Shown: positions 46,136-55,230, numbered from the stretch's first letter. The stretch: 64,000 bases of DNA from Bacillus_BD sp050389805 (GCF_050389805.1 NZ_CP130945.1:4712001-4776000), one strand, 5' to 3'. The notes: generated from the letters alone by a model not told the origin. Program-made: numbers and translations.

Positions 46136-46202
46136 CTAATCCCCCGCTTGCCACTGCATGTTTAGTTTAAAGTAATACTAAATTGCTAGCTTTTCGTTGA
46201 AT

Positions 46203-46931
46203 TTAATCAATAAAATAAATCTCATCATTAACCTGGATGTTGCCTGTTTTAATGACTGAAGCATAAATACCAAAGTGATTGTTGTTTTCTTTGATCACCG
46301 TTTTATGTAAACTTGGATCTCTTTCAGCGTTATCCGGGTCCACCGTTATAATCATACATCTTACACAATGTCCGACGAATTCTAATTCAACTTCCGATCC
46401 GATTCTGATCCGCCGTCCAACCCAATCTTCTTCCACAAAAGGTTTTTTATCTTCTAAAGCAATCATGATATTCGGACGAAAACGTCTTGCATCCACTTCG
46501 TCCTTCCCCCATAATTCTTCCACCTTCTCTAAAGAAGCATCAGTCGTAAGCAGAATGTGCTCGACCGCGATGGGACCAATTGGCACATGTGTGGGGGTAT
46601 ATTTTTTAGTTGAGACTTTTCGATTCGACTTGGTTTCCAATTCCTTTAGTAATTCTTCGTCATCCCAATTCAAAGCCTTTCCCTCTGGGGTGATGACTTC
46701 AACTTTCGGATACTCGTTCACGGATTCTTCACCGACAAATCTTGCTTGATATTGAACCATTTCTTGAAAATGGGTGATCGTTAAGAAATCCCCATCCTTT
46801 GTCTCATCGATATACGCATGACTGCGGTCTCCGTATAAACCATAATCCATGATTTTCGTTTTCTGAACGCTTTCTCCACGAAGGGACTTTACCGGATGAC
46901 GTACAATTTCATTGATACGGCCGATAAGCAT
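46203..46931 (-). CDS. MOSC domain-containing protein
   Basis: 242 aa. N-terminal beta-barrel MOSC_N region (IVRHPVKSLRGE), then LYGDRSHAYID, and the MOSC core with RFRPNIMIAL and the conserved cysteine in FVGHCVRCMIITVDP. MOSC proteins handle sulfur bound to molybdenum cofactor or detoxify N-hydroxylated compounds. The exact activity is unknown. ATG 46931 with GGGAG upstream is preferred to a GTG at 46940. Monocistronic. Confidence 0.85.
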   Translation of the reverse strand: MLIGRINEIVRHPVKSLRGESVQKTKIMDYGLYGDRSHAYIDETKDGDFLTITHFQEMVQYQARFVGEESVNEYPKVEVITPEGKALNWDDEELLKELETKSNRKVSTKKYTPTHVPIGPIAVEHILLTTDASLEKVEELWGKDEVDARRFRPNIMIALEDKKPFVEEDWVGRRIRIGSEVELEFVGHCVRCMIITVDPDNAERDPSLHKTVIKENNNHFGIYASVIKTGNIQVNDEIYFID

Positions 46932-47071
46932 TTCTCTCACTCTCCCATCTTTTTATCTTATGTAAGAGTTTAACAGAGTATATGCTTCATCTCTACCGAA
47001 ACGGTTATCTTTAACGGAATCATCTGTATTTTTCAAATAAAGATGACGAATTCTCGCCAGCCTCATGTCCT

Positions 47072-47275
47072 TTACCTTTCCTCACAAGTAGCTGAAGTTA
47101 GTGACCAGAAATACTTCTGTCCGATCACCACAGTGCCGCCATTTTCTACACATGTCTCTAATATCGATTGGTTTGCTTCGTAGTTCCTTTCAATTTGGAA
47201 AATCCGTATACCACCAAATGTTACAATAGCGATGCTCAAAATGGTTGCAATCCATACATGTCTTTTTTTCTTCAA
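47072..47275 (-). CDS. Small single-pass membrane protein, unknown
   Basis: 67 aa: basic start (MKKKRHVW), one helix (about 7-24), then an external part of 40 residues with two cysteines (ETCVENGG and SATCEER) that could form a disulfide. A TTG start at 47275 is chosen because AAAGGAG lies 10 bases upstream; the reading that begins at 47392 has no such site. Family not recognised. Confidence 0.55.
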   Translation of the reverse strand: MKKKRHVWIATILSIAIVTFGGIRIFQIERNYEANQSILETCVENGGTVVIGQKYFWSLTSATCEER

Positions 47276-47435
47276 AAAATACACTCCTTTAATGATTAGA
47301 GGTTTAATAGAAATTATAACATCTAAATCAAGAAGCGATCGGAAACACCGAATATAGAAAATACCATTCTTGATTTTCACAAAGGCTTTCAAAAGTTATG
47401 TAAGTTTGAAGACCCATGTTATTTAATAGAATGAT

Positions 47436-47855
47436 TCATTCTTCCCTCAATAGTAATTCTCTTAATTGATTCGTAGTCTTTGCAGAAGTTACATACGTTT
47501 CACCTTCTCCTATCATATACATGAAGGTGCTTTTTTCATTTTCCTCTCCCAGCCATAAATGAATGGCATGCGTCGGAAACCCGCCTACATATTCAACCAT
47601 TACATCATAGTCGGGCTTCGTTTCATCGATCGTTGTTTGGCTTTGCACCGCGGTTCTTATCGCCTTTTCAAACACCTTAATGGATTGTTGATCGTTAAAG
47701 GAAAAAAGGATGTTTTGATTCATGTCGCCAAATCCATTTGATTCGGACACATTCATTACTTTGACCTTCTCATCTAAAAGAACCATTGTATTTCCTGGAC
47801 CTTGACAGCCTGTTACAAAAAATACCCCGATAAGCGCCAGCATAAAATATTTCAT
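47436..47855 (-). CDS. Predicted lipoprotein, unknown
   Basis: 139 aa with a lipoprotein signal peptide ending in the lipobox VTGC, so the protein is probably lipid-anchored at the outer face of the membrane. The rest is soluble with no recognised domain. ATG 47855 (MKYFML) has AGGAGAG upstream; an ATG at 47861 directly abuts the site. Stand-alone gene. Confidence 0.65.
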   Translation of the reverse strand: MKYFMLALIGVFFVTGCQGPGNTMVLLDEKVKVMNVSESNGFGDMNQNILFSFNDQQSIKVFEKAIRTAVQSQTTIDETKPDYDVMVEYVGGFPTHAIHLWLGEENEKSTFMYMIGEGETYVTSAKTTNQLRELLLREE

Positions 47856-47980
47856 AAGCATCTCTCCTAAAATATTGAACCACTCATCTACTACAATTAT
47901 TTTAACCGTTGTTGCTTATAATAGAAACGTATCTTCACTTAGAAAATTTTATTCGAAGACCATCCATCATTATATCTTTA

Positions 47981-48016
47981 AAAAAAGCGTCCTGTATTTT
48001 TACAGAAACGCTTTTT
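47981..48016 (-). terminator. Terminator overlapping the end of the 272-aa gene
   Basis: AAAAAGCGTTTCTGTA pairs with TACAGGACGCTTTTT and is followed by more Ts on the minus strand. The left arm includes the last codons and the stop of the gene. Confidence 0.8.
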
Positions 48017-48818
48017 CCTTTTTTCTAAGCTTATCCTTTAATTCTCCAAAATTCTCCACTACATCAGATAATGACAACTTCTTAGCTAATGCAGTTCCTT
48101 TCTGAATGGATTCTTTTGCCTTTTCAAATTGATTGGCTTTAATTTGTGCATCCGCTAGAGTATACCAATAGAACCACGCATCCATTTTTGCTAGTTTATC
48201 GTAAAAAAACTTTTCAATTTGAGGATAGTAGCTGGCATATCGTTCTTCATCTAAGACTAGCTTTTCACCATTCCATGTTAAAACATCCACAAAATAGGTA
48301 TCTGCAATATACCTTTGCCAAACAGCTAAACTAACCTTTTCATTCTTTAATAGCTCCAGCCTATGATAGGGAACTTCTGCAATCTTCTTTAAAGAATGCT
48401 GATCCCATTTAAAAATTTCGAGGATATTTCCTGCTGAAGCTCCGATCGTGACACCAAAGAGATATTCTGAAATCCCATCACCTGTAATATCTGTAACCCC
48501 TGAGTAATCTAATCCTACTCCCTGAGTTTGAGTTTCCCAAATCTTTTCCCATCCATCATGGTCTTTTCTCAATACGATTACGCCATATTGCGAAGGGTTG
48601 GGTTGTACGTTGGCTTTTAATTTAAAATTAATGATCATTTCTTCTTGTCCGTCTTGATTAAAATCATAAAGGAGGTAGGGCTTCACCCCTTCAGGACTTA
48701 CCAATGTTGCATTGGGTGGTAAAAATTTAAACAGATCTTTTTCTTCCGCCTCCGTAACTATTGAAAAAAAGTTTAAAAGAATGGTTACCAATACAAAAAA
48801 TAATAAGATTTTTTTCAT
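48000..48818 (-). CDS. Secreted protein with FG-GAP/VCBS-like repeats, unknown
   Basis: 272 aa. Signal peptide (residues 1-24, ending near TEAEE). Two calcium-loop-like repeats, YDFNQDGQEEMIINF and TDITGDGISEYLFGV, resemble single FG-GAP/VCBS blades. The C-terminal 60 residues are helical and Lys/Glu rich, TPR-like (ADAQIKANQFEKAKESIQKG). Probably located outside the membrane. GGGGA precedes the ATG. The function is not known. Confidence 0.65.
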   Translation of the reverse strand: MKKILLFFVLVTILLNFFSIVTEAEEKDLFKFLPPNATLVSPEGVKPYLLYDFNQDGQEEMIINFKLKANVQPNPSQYGVIVLRKDHDGWEKIWETQTQGVGLDYSGVTDITGDGISEYLFGVTIGASAGNILEIFKWDQHSLKKIAEVPYHRLELLKNEKVSLAVWQRYIADTYFVDVLTWNGEKLVLDEERYASYYPQIEKFFYDKLAKMDAWFYWYTLADAQIKANQFEKAKESIQKGTALAKKLSLSDVVENFGELKDKLRKKEKAFL

Positions 48819-48907
48819 CCATAATCCCCACTATCTTCATGTTTGAGATTATGGTTCCCTATCGTATAACATATTAAAAGGACCCGATCACTAGATCCGG
48901 CCCTCTA

Positions 48908-49393
48908 TTATGATACAATATCTGCAAAATTTCCCTTACAGGCTTTAACTAAATCGTGCGGTGCCAACTTTAAAGACATTCCGACTTTCCCTGCACTGAA
49001 AATCATAAAATCAAGTGTTTCCGCGCTCTCATCAATATAGGTTGGAAACAACTTTTTCATTCCTATTGGTGAGCAGCCACCCCGAACATAACCCGTTACA
49101 CCCAGTAATTCCTTTACCGCAATCATTTCAATTTTCTTCTGACCCACGACCTTTGCGGCTTTTTTTAAGTCTAATTCCTTTGCAACAGGAACAACAAAGA
49201 CATAATATTGACTTTTCCCTACTGTCGTTACCAACGTTTTATACACATACTCATAAGAATATCCTATTTTTTCAGAAGCTGAAATTCCATCAACCGGTTG
49301 TCCCTCTTCTACTTGGTAACTTAATAACTCATAAGGAATTTTCTGTTGCTCGATCAACCGAACAGCATTTGTTTTCGCCACTTGTTTTGCCAT
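48908..49393 (-). CDS. ybaK: YbaK/EbsC family Cys-tRNA(Pro) deacylase
   Basis: 161 aa. Hydrolyses Cys mischarged on tRNA-Pro. Motifs: TNAVRLIEQQ, the conserved lysine in YKTLVTT, VPVAKELDLKKAAK, and GYVRGGCSPIGMKK with the family GGxSP-like turn. ATG 49393 has GGAG 6 bases upstream. A longer reading to 49462 would be coded partly by the palindrome at 49412 and is rejected. Confidence 0.9.
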   Translation of the reverse strand: MAKQVAKTNAVRLIEQQKIPYELLSYQVEEGQPVDGISASEKIGYSYEYVYKTLVTTVGKSQYYVFVVPVAKELDLKKAAKVVGQKKIEMIAVKELLGVTGYVRGGCSPIGMKKLFPTYIDESAETLDFMIFSAGKVGMSLKLAPHDLVKACKGNFADIVS

Positions 49394-49411
49394 CCTATTC
49401 TCCAACCTCCA

Positions 49412-49440
49412 TGAGTCAGAGGGACAGGTCCCATGACTCA
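49412..49440. repeat. Dispersed palindrome, TGAGTC/GACTCA family
   Basis: TGAGTCAGAGGGACAGGTCC with the complementary arm CATGACTCA. It lies between the divergent ybaK and Uma2 genes. Confidence 0.75.
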
Positions 49441-49491
49441 TTGTTTTCTTTTTAGTTTTCATTCGAATATAATTAACTTAAGGTGGTGATT

Positions 49492-50061
49492 ATGTTGAGT
49501 TTATTAAATGAGAGATATAGCACCTATGAAGAATTTGAATCAGAGCGCAAAAAAACAGAGAATCGTTTAGAATTTATCGATGGCGTCATATATATGTCTC
49601 CATCACCAAATATCAAACACCAAGAGATATCGTCATACTTACACGCTCAATTATATAATTTTTTAAAAGGTAGTAAGTGTAAAGTATTTACAGCACCAAC
49701 TGACGTCGTTTTTATTAATGAAAATCAAGAAGATAAAAAGAGGGTTATTCCTGACTTATTTGTAGCCTGCAACCTGGATAACTTCACTGAAAATGAATAC
49801 GTTGGCGCTCCAGATTTTATCATTGAAATATTGAGTCCTTCAAACAAATCATATGATATGATTACAAAACTAAATTTATATATGAATCACGGTGTTAAAG
49901 AATACTGGATCGTGGACCCAATGGAAAATCATATCATGGTTTATTTTTTAAATGGAAATTTAGACATTCAATTCAATCTAATTAAATTAGGGGAAGTTGT
50001 TACTTCAAACCTGTTTAAAGAATTTAAGATCAATACCAATGATTTATTCAACCCAAGCTAG
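49492..50061 (+). CDS. Uma2 family (DUF820) restriction-fold protein
   Basis: 189 aa. PD-(D/E)XK-type motifs: RLEFIDGVIYMSPSP, HQEIS...L, VIPDLFVAC, and the core DFIIEILSPSNKSYDMITKLNLY followed by GVKEYWIVDP (each shown here in part). The family has a nuclease-like fold; a biological role is not established. GGTGG lies 6-8 bases before ATG 49492. It is flanked by TGAGTC-type palindromes on both sides. Confidence 0.85.
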   Translation: MLSLLNERYSTYEEFESERKKTENRLEFIDGVIYMSPSPNIKHQEISSYLHAQLYNFLKGSKCKVFTAPTDVVFINENQEDKKRVIPDLFVACNLDNFTENEYVGAPDFIIEILSPSNKSYDMITKLNLYMNHGVKEYWIVDPMENHIMVYFLNGNLDIQFNLIKLGEVVTSNLFKEFKINTNDLFNPS

Positions 50062-50068
50062 TCATTTT

Positions 50069-50096
50069 TGAGACAAGGGACATGTCCCTTGTCTCA
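50069..50096. repeat. Perfect 28-bp palindrome, TGAGTC-type family
   Basis: Begins TGAGACAAGGGACA and is its own exact reverse complement. It lies 8 bases after the Uma2 stop. Confidence 0.8.
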
Positions 50097-50162
50097 TAGT
50101 ATTCAAAATGATTGATATCGTAGAAATCAAACTAACTTACATTTAGCAAATTTACTATAGTC

Positions 50163-50191
50163 TGAGTCAAGGAACCTGTCCCCATGACTCA
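50163..50191. repeat. Dispersed palindrome, TGAGTC/GACTCA family
   Basis: TGAGTCAAGGAACCTGTCCC then CATGACTCA, imperfect. It lies immediately past the stop of the EamA transporter gene. Confidence 0.7.
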
Positions 50192-50195
50192 TGAC

Positions 50196-51092
50196 TCAGC
50201 TGGCTATCGGTTTTTCCTTTTCTTTCAACGCTACTTTCTTCTGTTGCATTAAAAAGATAAATACACCTAGTAAGGCGATGAATCCGCCGATAAGCTGTAA
50301 TGGCAATACCGGTTCGCCTAACAAGAGAATCGCTAAAATGGTGGCACCAACTGGTTCGCCTAATACACTCATCGAAATCGTGGTGGTGTTGACATGGTTT
50401 AATAGGAAATTGAAAATGACGTGAGCCAGAGTTGGGAAGATCGCTAACAACAGAAAAATTCCCCATTCCCGCGCAGGATATCCGCTAATCTGAACACCAG
50501 TCATCAAGTTATAAATATTTAAAGAAAGCCCGGCAAAAAAGAATACGCAAAAACTATAAATCCAATGCGAGATCTTTTTTACATTGTTTTGCCCGATTAA
50601 TAAATAAGTCACAACGGCGATTACACTTAAAAACGATAAAATATCCCCCATAATCGCGGATTGACTACTTAATCCAAAATCTCCCCATCCAACCATGACA
50701 ACTCCGATAATCGATAAGCCAATCGCCATGAATGTGGAAAGGTCCGTTCTTTCTTTATAAATGAAAAATCCCCCTACCATTGCAACAATCGGCTGTAGAG
50801 AAAGAATAATCGTGGAACTGGCTACGGTTGTGAGCTTCAAGGATTCAAACCACAAAGCAAAATGCATGGCTAGAAAAACTCCGGCCATACATAAGAACAA
50901 CCAATCCTTTTTCGATAGTTTCTTAAACTCTTTTCTGTTCACCCATACGATTGGTAACAATAAGAGGCTCGCTAAATACATTCGATTCATACTGATGATC
51001 GTAGATGGTGCATCTGACCATTTTACAAAAATAGCTGAAAAGGAGATGGCGATCATAGAGATGGTTAATAATAATCCGACAGGTACTTTCAT
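50196..51092 (-). CDS. EamA/DMT family transporter
   Basis: 298 aa with ten predicted helices in two EamA repeats. Repeat features: FSAIFVKWSD at the start, ALWFESLKLTTVASSTIILSLQPI at the end of repeat one, and LNHVNTTTISMSVLGEPVGA in repeat two (each partly quoted). Exports a small metabolite; the substrate is unknown. GGAGGAG precedes the ATG. Stand-alone gene. Confidence 0.88.
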   Translation of the reverse strand: MKVPVGLLLTISMIAISFSAIFVKWSDAPSTIISMNRMYLASLLLLPIVWVNRKEFKKLSKKDWLFLCMAGVFLAMHFALWFESLKLTTVASSTIILSLQPIVAMVGGFFIYKERTDLSTFMAIGLSIIGVVMVGWGDFGLSSQSAIMGDILSFLSVIAVVTYLLIGQNNVKKISHWIYSFCVFFFAGLSLNIYNLMTGVQISGYPAREWGIFLLLAIFPTLAHVIFNFLLNHVNTTTISMSVLGEPVGATILAILLLGEPVLPLQLIGGFIALLGVFIFLMQQKKVALKEKEKPIAS

Positions 51093-51237
51093 AGCTCCTC
51101 CTCGTGTAAAAAAAATGAATTCTTCGCTTACCTGTCCGAGTCATTGTGGACGGTAGTCGTTTTCCATTATCATATCTTATCATGATTTTTGGAATATGGA
51201 CGAAATCCAATTTTTGTTACAATTTCACCTACCATGC

Positions 51238-51268
51238 AAAAAAACTCCATCCTTTATTAGGATTGAGT
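51238..51268 (-). terminator. Terminator of the 65-aa gene
   Basis: ACTCAATCCT pairs with AGGATGGAGT around AATAA, followed by seven Ts on the minus strand. Confidence 0.8.
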
Positions 51269-51283
51269 CTGTTGTTAGATTAA

Positions 51284-51481
51284 CTATCTATTTTTAACAA
51301 AACGCTTTATATCAAAAAAGCCAATGGTACCACAAATGATCACACCTGCTGATAACAAGACTGTCATCGTCCAATTTTCTCCCCAACTAGAAATAACACT
51401 ATAAGAACAGCCGATTGCAACAGCCAGTGCTGCATATTTTTCCCGCCATTTTTCAAGTTTTGAAGTCTTTTGTTTGCTCAA
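51284..51481 (-). CDS. Small membrane protein, unknown
   Basis: 65 aa: basic, hydrophilic N-terminus (about 1-14) and two hydrophobic segments (about 17-30 and 38-56), ending in basic residues. TTG start with GAGGA 8 bases upstream. It is 35 bases downstream of the 185-aa membrane gene and probably shares its transcript. No family recognised. Confidence 0.55.
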   Translation of the reverse strand: MSKQKTSKLEKWREKYAALAVAIGCSYSVISSWGENWTMTVLLSAGVIICGTIGFFDIKRFVKNR

Positions 51482-51516
51482 ACTTAAATCCTCGCTTTCT
51501 AGTTACGTTTTTTTAG

Positions 51517-52074
51517 CTAATCTGTAAGAACCTGATAGTTAGCTACTCTCCCCCTACTGTCAAAGTCAATAACCAGCCATTCACTATCAATCGAAATCAG
51601 TCCTCTTTCATCTCCAAGATAATAAACGACATTATTATCGCTTTTAAAATATTCGGTTTCGATGGGTGCTCCTAATAACGAAGTTAATTCATCTTTTGTC
51701 ATGTCTTTTAACGTATAATTTTCTAACAAATCATCGACCATGTATACCTTTTCTTTATCACTATTTAACCATTTTTCAGTAGTAAAAGTGGTTTGGTACT
51801 CATAAAAGCCTAAAATCCCCATACATAATATGGGTGCCATAATCCCGAGGTTTCTTATCGTTTTATACTCTTTTTGCATCTTTTTATTTTTCCGAAAAGC
51901 AACCAGCATGATTAACAAAAAAATAGCCGGCAATAAAATAGCGGAAACACTAACGACACTGTAGGAAATATGAAAAACATAGATATATAATATGTATGCT
52001 AGATACAGACATAAATATAAACCAAAGAACATTTTTAGCAATTGCCAAAACAAGCTCGGATCAAATTTCACCAT
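51517..52074 (-). CDS. Membrane protein with SmpA/OmlA-like C-terminal domain
   Basis: 185 aa. Two or three membrane helices in the first 100 residues, then an extracytoplasmic domain of about 85 residues. That domain contains MTKDELTSLLGAPIETEY, VYYLG and LVIDFDSRGRVANYQV, the pattern of BamE/SmpA-like folds (helix-G-P, then strand pairs). Such domains occur in many Gram-positive membrane proteins; the function is unknown. GGAGG precedes the start. Confidence 0.6.
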   Translation of the reverse strand: MVKFDPSLFWQLLKMFFGLYLCLYLAYILYIYVFHISYSVVSVSAILLPAIFLLIMLVAFRKNKKMQKEYKTIRNLGIMAPILCMGILGFYEYQTTFTTEKWLNSDKEKVYMVDDLLENYTLKDMTKDELTSLLGAPIETEYFKSDNNVVYYLGDERGLISIDSEWLVIDFDSRGRVANYQVLTD

Positions 52075-52087
52075 TTACCTCCATAGT

Positions 52088-52117
52088 AAAAAAACGACTG
52101 CCCTTCTTAGCAATCGC
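52088..52117 (-). terminator. Terminator of the 62-aa gene
   Basis: GCGATTGC pairs with GCAGTCGT around TAAGAAGG, followed by six to seven Ts on the minus strand, 3 bases after the stop. Confidence 0.75.
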
Positions 52118-52119
52118 AC

Positions 52120-52308
52120 CTATTTATAAGACTTTCTCAGCTCAAACACATTTGCGATAACACCAATCAATCCAGTGATAGCAAATACAATGGGAATAAT
52201 CAACGAATTCTCAGGAGCCGGAACTTCAACCACTAAACGATATACACCAAATAAACAAACGATAAGACTGCCAATTAGACCGATCAACCTTTTGGTTTTT
52301 TTGTCCAT
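52120..52308 (-). CDS. Small membrane protein, unknown
   Basis: 62 aa with two membrane helices (about 7-23 and 34-54) and charged ends. ATG 52308 has AAGGAGGG upstream; an earlier ATG at 52353 lacks a site. The terminator just downstream shows it is transcribed on its own. No family recognised. Confidence 0.6.
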   Translation of the reverse strand: MDKKTKRLIGLIGSLIVCLFGVYRLVVEVPAPENSLIIPIVFAITGLIGVIANVFELRKSYK

Positions 52309-52502
52309 GGGAACCCTCCTTGTATATAACTCTATTTTAACATATATATCCACCCAATATTTCCCAATTTTATTAACTATTAAGTCCGTAAAAAAGGCAA
52401 TCCCTGCTTATTCAAGAATTACATTCGTTATATCCAAATCTAATACGTTTATTAATTATTAATATCCTCTATTTTTCACAGACAACCGCATTTCCTACAC
52501 CG

Positions 52503-52967
52503 TTACAAAACCAATCCTTTTTTCTTAGCATCCCCATCCAATCCCGCACCAATGGCTACGCCGATTCCAATCCCCAGCGATAGACCAAGTGCCATGTTTT
52601 CAAATAGTAGTTGCCCAAATGCTACACCTAAACCAGTACCAATGGACATATAGATACTAGTATAATACCCGCTTGTCACTAGCTTGTGTTGTTTCATTAG
52701 ATGCGAAGTAATGTAATTCATTATTTGTTTATGATGTATATAATCCTGTTTTTTAAGTTGTTTTGACCGATCGGTTAGCCGGATGATCTGCTCCTCCAAA
52801 TCAAGAAAGTGTTGCTCACATACGGCACAATGTGGTGAAAAAGAGCTCAACTTTTGAATCATTCGATTGCACTTATCTAATTCAAGTTTTGGTGCAACTT
52901 TTTCATCAACCGTCTCTTTAAAATCTTGAAGCATGGCTATAAGTTGGTCCACTCGTTGATCTTCCAA
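52503..52967 (-). CDS. Coiled-coil protein with CxxC motif and glycine-rich membrane end
   Basis: 154 aa. An N-terminal helical region holding C-x2-C (HCAVCEQH), a coiled coil to about residue 95, and a C-terminal hydrophobic stretch rich in Gly at i, i+4 spacing (GTGLGVAFG, GLSLGIGIGVAIG), like glycine-zipper segments. TTG at 52967 is chosen because GGGGAGG lies 7 bases upstream. I do not recognise the family. It is 27 bases downstream of the 65-aa gene and may be in an operon with it. Confidence 0.6.
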   Translation of the reverse strand: MEDQRVDQLIAMLQDFKETVDEKVAPKLELDKCNRMIQKLSSFSPHCAVCEQHFLDLEEQIIRLTDRSKQLKKQDYIHHKQIMNYITSHLMKQHKLVTSGYYTSIYMSIGTGLGVAFGQLLFENMALGLSLGIGIGVAIGAGLDGDAKKKGLVL

Positions 52968-52994
52968 CACACTACCTCCCCTAACTGGCATTGC

Positions 52995-53192
52995 TCATTT
53001 CTTTATTTTTTCCTTATGATCTTTATCATGGAATACCCAATTAAAAAACATAAGACCCAACATATAAAAAATGGATTGAATTAGATTTTCAAACCAATTG
53101 AAGTCATGATGGCTAATATAATCGAATGCGCTTAGGGTTGCATATAGAACAATAAAATAAATTCCATATGAGTATTTTTTGAAGGTCTGCAC
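52995..53192 (-). CDS. Small membrane protein, unknown
   Basis: 65 aa with two hydrophobic segments (about 10-25 and 36-53) and a charged end (HDKDHKEKIKK). GTG start at 53192 with GGGGGTA upstream. Probably co-transcribed with the CxxC coiled-coil gene. Unknown family. Confidence 0.55.
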   Translation of the reverse strand: MQTFKKYSYGIYFIVLYATLSAFDYISHHDFNWFENLIQSIFYMLGLMFFNWVFHDKDHKEKIKK

Positions 53193-53340
53193 ATAAATAC
53201 CCCCTATCCATATTTCTTAAAGCTACTCCCTTTCCACACCTCTATTTTACATGAATAATTATAATTATTCCGCAACCTTCCCAATTATTTGAAATCAATA
53301 GTATAGTGAAACTATCGATCTTCCTATCTTTTAAAATAAA

Positions 53341-53368
53341 TGAAACCCAACACCATACTTATGTATCT
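53341..53368 (+). promoter_or_regulatory. Possible ECF-type promoter
   Basis: -35 TGAAAC (53341-53346), a 16-base spacer and GTATCT (53363-53368), 33 bases before the sigma gene start. The TGAAACC/GTATC pattern resembles ECF promoters and would allow autoregulation. Confidence 0.5.
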
Positions 53369-53401
53369 AATAAATAGAAAACAAAGAAAGGAGTGCGCAT
53401 C

Positions 53402-53941
53402 GTGAACCTGATAAAAGAAGTGAAGAAAGCCATGAAAGGAAACCATTCCTCCTTTGAAAAGCTTATTCTTGCACATAAATTAATCATGTATCGAGTCAGT
53501 CGAACGATTCTCACCCGGGATGAGGATTGCGCTGATGCGATGCAAGAGGCCATCATGAAGGCCTTTCAAAACATTCATACCCTACGAGAACCACGTTATT
53601 TTAAAACATGGTTGATTCGAATTCTCCTCAATGAATGCTATCAACTTCATCGAAAAAGGAAGAATCTTATTCCCATCGAGGAATTAGCCGAACCATCATC
53701 CATTGAGAATGGCTACGAGAAAATTGAGATACAACAATTACTTGATGTCCTCCCAACCGATGATCAACAATTGTTAAAACTATTTTATATGGAAGACCTC
53801 TCGATTCATGATATAGCCCTTATTTTAGACATACCTGAAAATACCGTGAAGACCAAATTACGGCGTGCTCGTGAAAAAATTCAGAAGAAATATGCCCAAG
53901 ACAAGGAGGTTCTAACATGGAAAAATGGGAAAAACAACTAA
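53402..53941 (+). CDS. ECF RNA polymerase sigma factor
   Basis: 179 aa. Region 2: TILTRDEDCADAMQEAIMKAF and YFKTWLIRILLNECYQL (about 35-80; each shown in part). Region 4: LSIHDIALILDIPENTVKTK followed by LRRAREKIQKK (about 133-163). GTG start at 53402 with AAGGAG upstream. It overlaps the downstream DUF4179-type gene by 25 bases in another frame, so the two are coupled. Third ECF system in the window. Confidence 0.88.
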   Translation: MNLIKEVKKAMKGNHSSFEKLILAHKLIMYRVSRTILTRDEDCADAMQEAIMKAFQNIHTLREPRYFKTWLIRILLNECYQLHRKRKNLIPIEELAEPSSIENGYEKIEIQQLLDVLPTDDQQLLKLFYMEDLSIHDIALILDIPENTVKTKLRRAREKIQKKYAQDKEVLTWKNGKNN

Positions 53942-55215
53942 AAGATGATGTAAATCGGTCACTACCAAGCATGATCGATATGCGAGTGGAAGAAACACTT
54001 AAAAGTCTTACAAGAAAAAATAAGAAAAAGAAAATCTATATGGGTCTTTCTGCTGCAATCGTTACCCTTTCAATGATATTTGGCTTATCGATCATCTCCC
54101 CTACCTTTGCGAACACCATGAAAGAGATCCCTGTCATTGGATCCGCCTTTGAATTTATTGGAAATATTGGCGTAAAAAAAGGAAAGGACGAAGGATTAAC
54201 GACGGAACTGGGAGAACAAATCGAAGTGAACGGACAGATCATCACCTTTACGGAAACCCTTTATGATGGCGGCGAACTTCATATTGGCTATATGATGCAA
54301 GGAAATGCAATTAACCATGAAAACCATTTTATGAACAATCTCCAGTTGTTCATTGATGGGAAACCGATTGGTTATGGAATGGGTGGAAATGAATCAGAAG
54401 TTGAAGAAGGACTGCATGCGGGAACCCTCAGCATCCATGTTCGTGACGAAGAAATTCCCGATTCGTTTGTACTTGGGATTCGATCACGTGAGGGGAAATT
54501 GTGGTCTGTTGAGTTACCTGTTGAAAAGAAAGGAAATCATCAAGCTTTTCTAGTTAATCAGATAGCGAAAAAAGACGATCTTTCGATTCTGTATGATAAA
54601 ATCACTTTCTTTCCTACGTCAACCGAGATTTCCCTTCGCTTAATGATAGATGAGAAAGTCTACCATGATGATAAGTATGCGATGATCGATTATCAAGTCA
54701 TTGATGACAAAGGTCGTGTTTTACAACCATTAAGTGGTGGTGGAGGCGGTGGTGGGCCTGTAAACGGTGTAATTCTTCACCGTTTTGAACAATATTATGA
54801 ACCGTTGCAGGAGATTCCAGGTTCTTTAACCATTAAACCCTATTTGATTGATCCCAATCAATCCCCACCTAAAATCAAAAGGTCCAAATGGGAAGGAGAG
54901 AATATCACTCTTTCTCAAGGAGAAATTGGAGATTTAACCATTTTAGAATTGAAAGTGGAGAATGGTTTCACGACTTTAACGTATGCAGTGGATGGTGAAG
55001 ATTTATATGGTCAAGCCAACGCCATTTGGCTGGAAAATTCAAGTGGAACTCGGTACTATTCTGAACAACCTGCGGTACGAGTTGACGGATCTATTAATCA
55101 CTATCAAACAACTTTTACAGAAACGCCTGCTTTGGATGATCTATTTATTACAACCGAAACGATGGATCCAGCGAATTACTTAAAGGAGCTTGAAGTGACA
55201 ATTGAATTAAATTAG
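53917..55215 (+). CDS. DUF4179-type membrane protein, probable anti-sigma factor
   Basis: 432 aa. Cytoplasmic N-terminus of about 40 residues with a basic end (RKNKKKK), one membrane helix (about 42-62) and the DUF4179-like start SPTFANTMKEIPVIGSAFEF. A large external domain follows, including a run of six to seven glycines (about 270). Genes of this type regularly follow ECF sigma genes and are taken as their membrane antagonists. The 25-base overlap supports co-translation. A terminator follows at 55231. Confidence 0.78.
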   Translation: MEKWEKQLKDDVNRSLPSMIDMRVEETLKSLTRKNKKKKIYMGLSAAIVTLSMIFGLSIISPTFANTMKEIPVIGSAFEFIGNIGVKKGKDEGLTTELGEQIEVNGQIITFTETLYDGGELHIGYMMQGNAINHENHFMNNLQLFIDGKPIGYGMGGNESEVEEGLHAGTLSIHVRDEEIPDSFVLGIRSREGKLWSVELPVEKKGNHQAFLVNQIAKKDDLSILYDKITFFPTSTEISLRLMIDEKVYHDDKYAMIDYQVIDDKGRVLQPLSGGGGGGGPVNGVILHRFEQYYEPLQEIPGSLTIKPYLIDPNQSPPKIKRSKWEGENITLSQGEIGDLTILELKVENGFTTLTYAVDGEDLYGQANAIWLENSSGTRYYSEQPAVRVDGSINHYQTTFTETPALDDLFITTETMDPANYLKELEVTIELN

Positions 55216-55230
55216 CAACGAGCTTAAATA

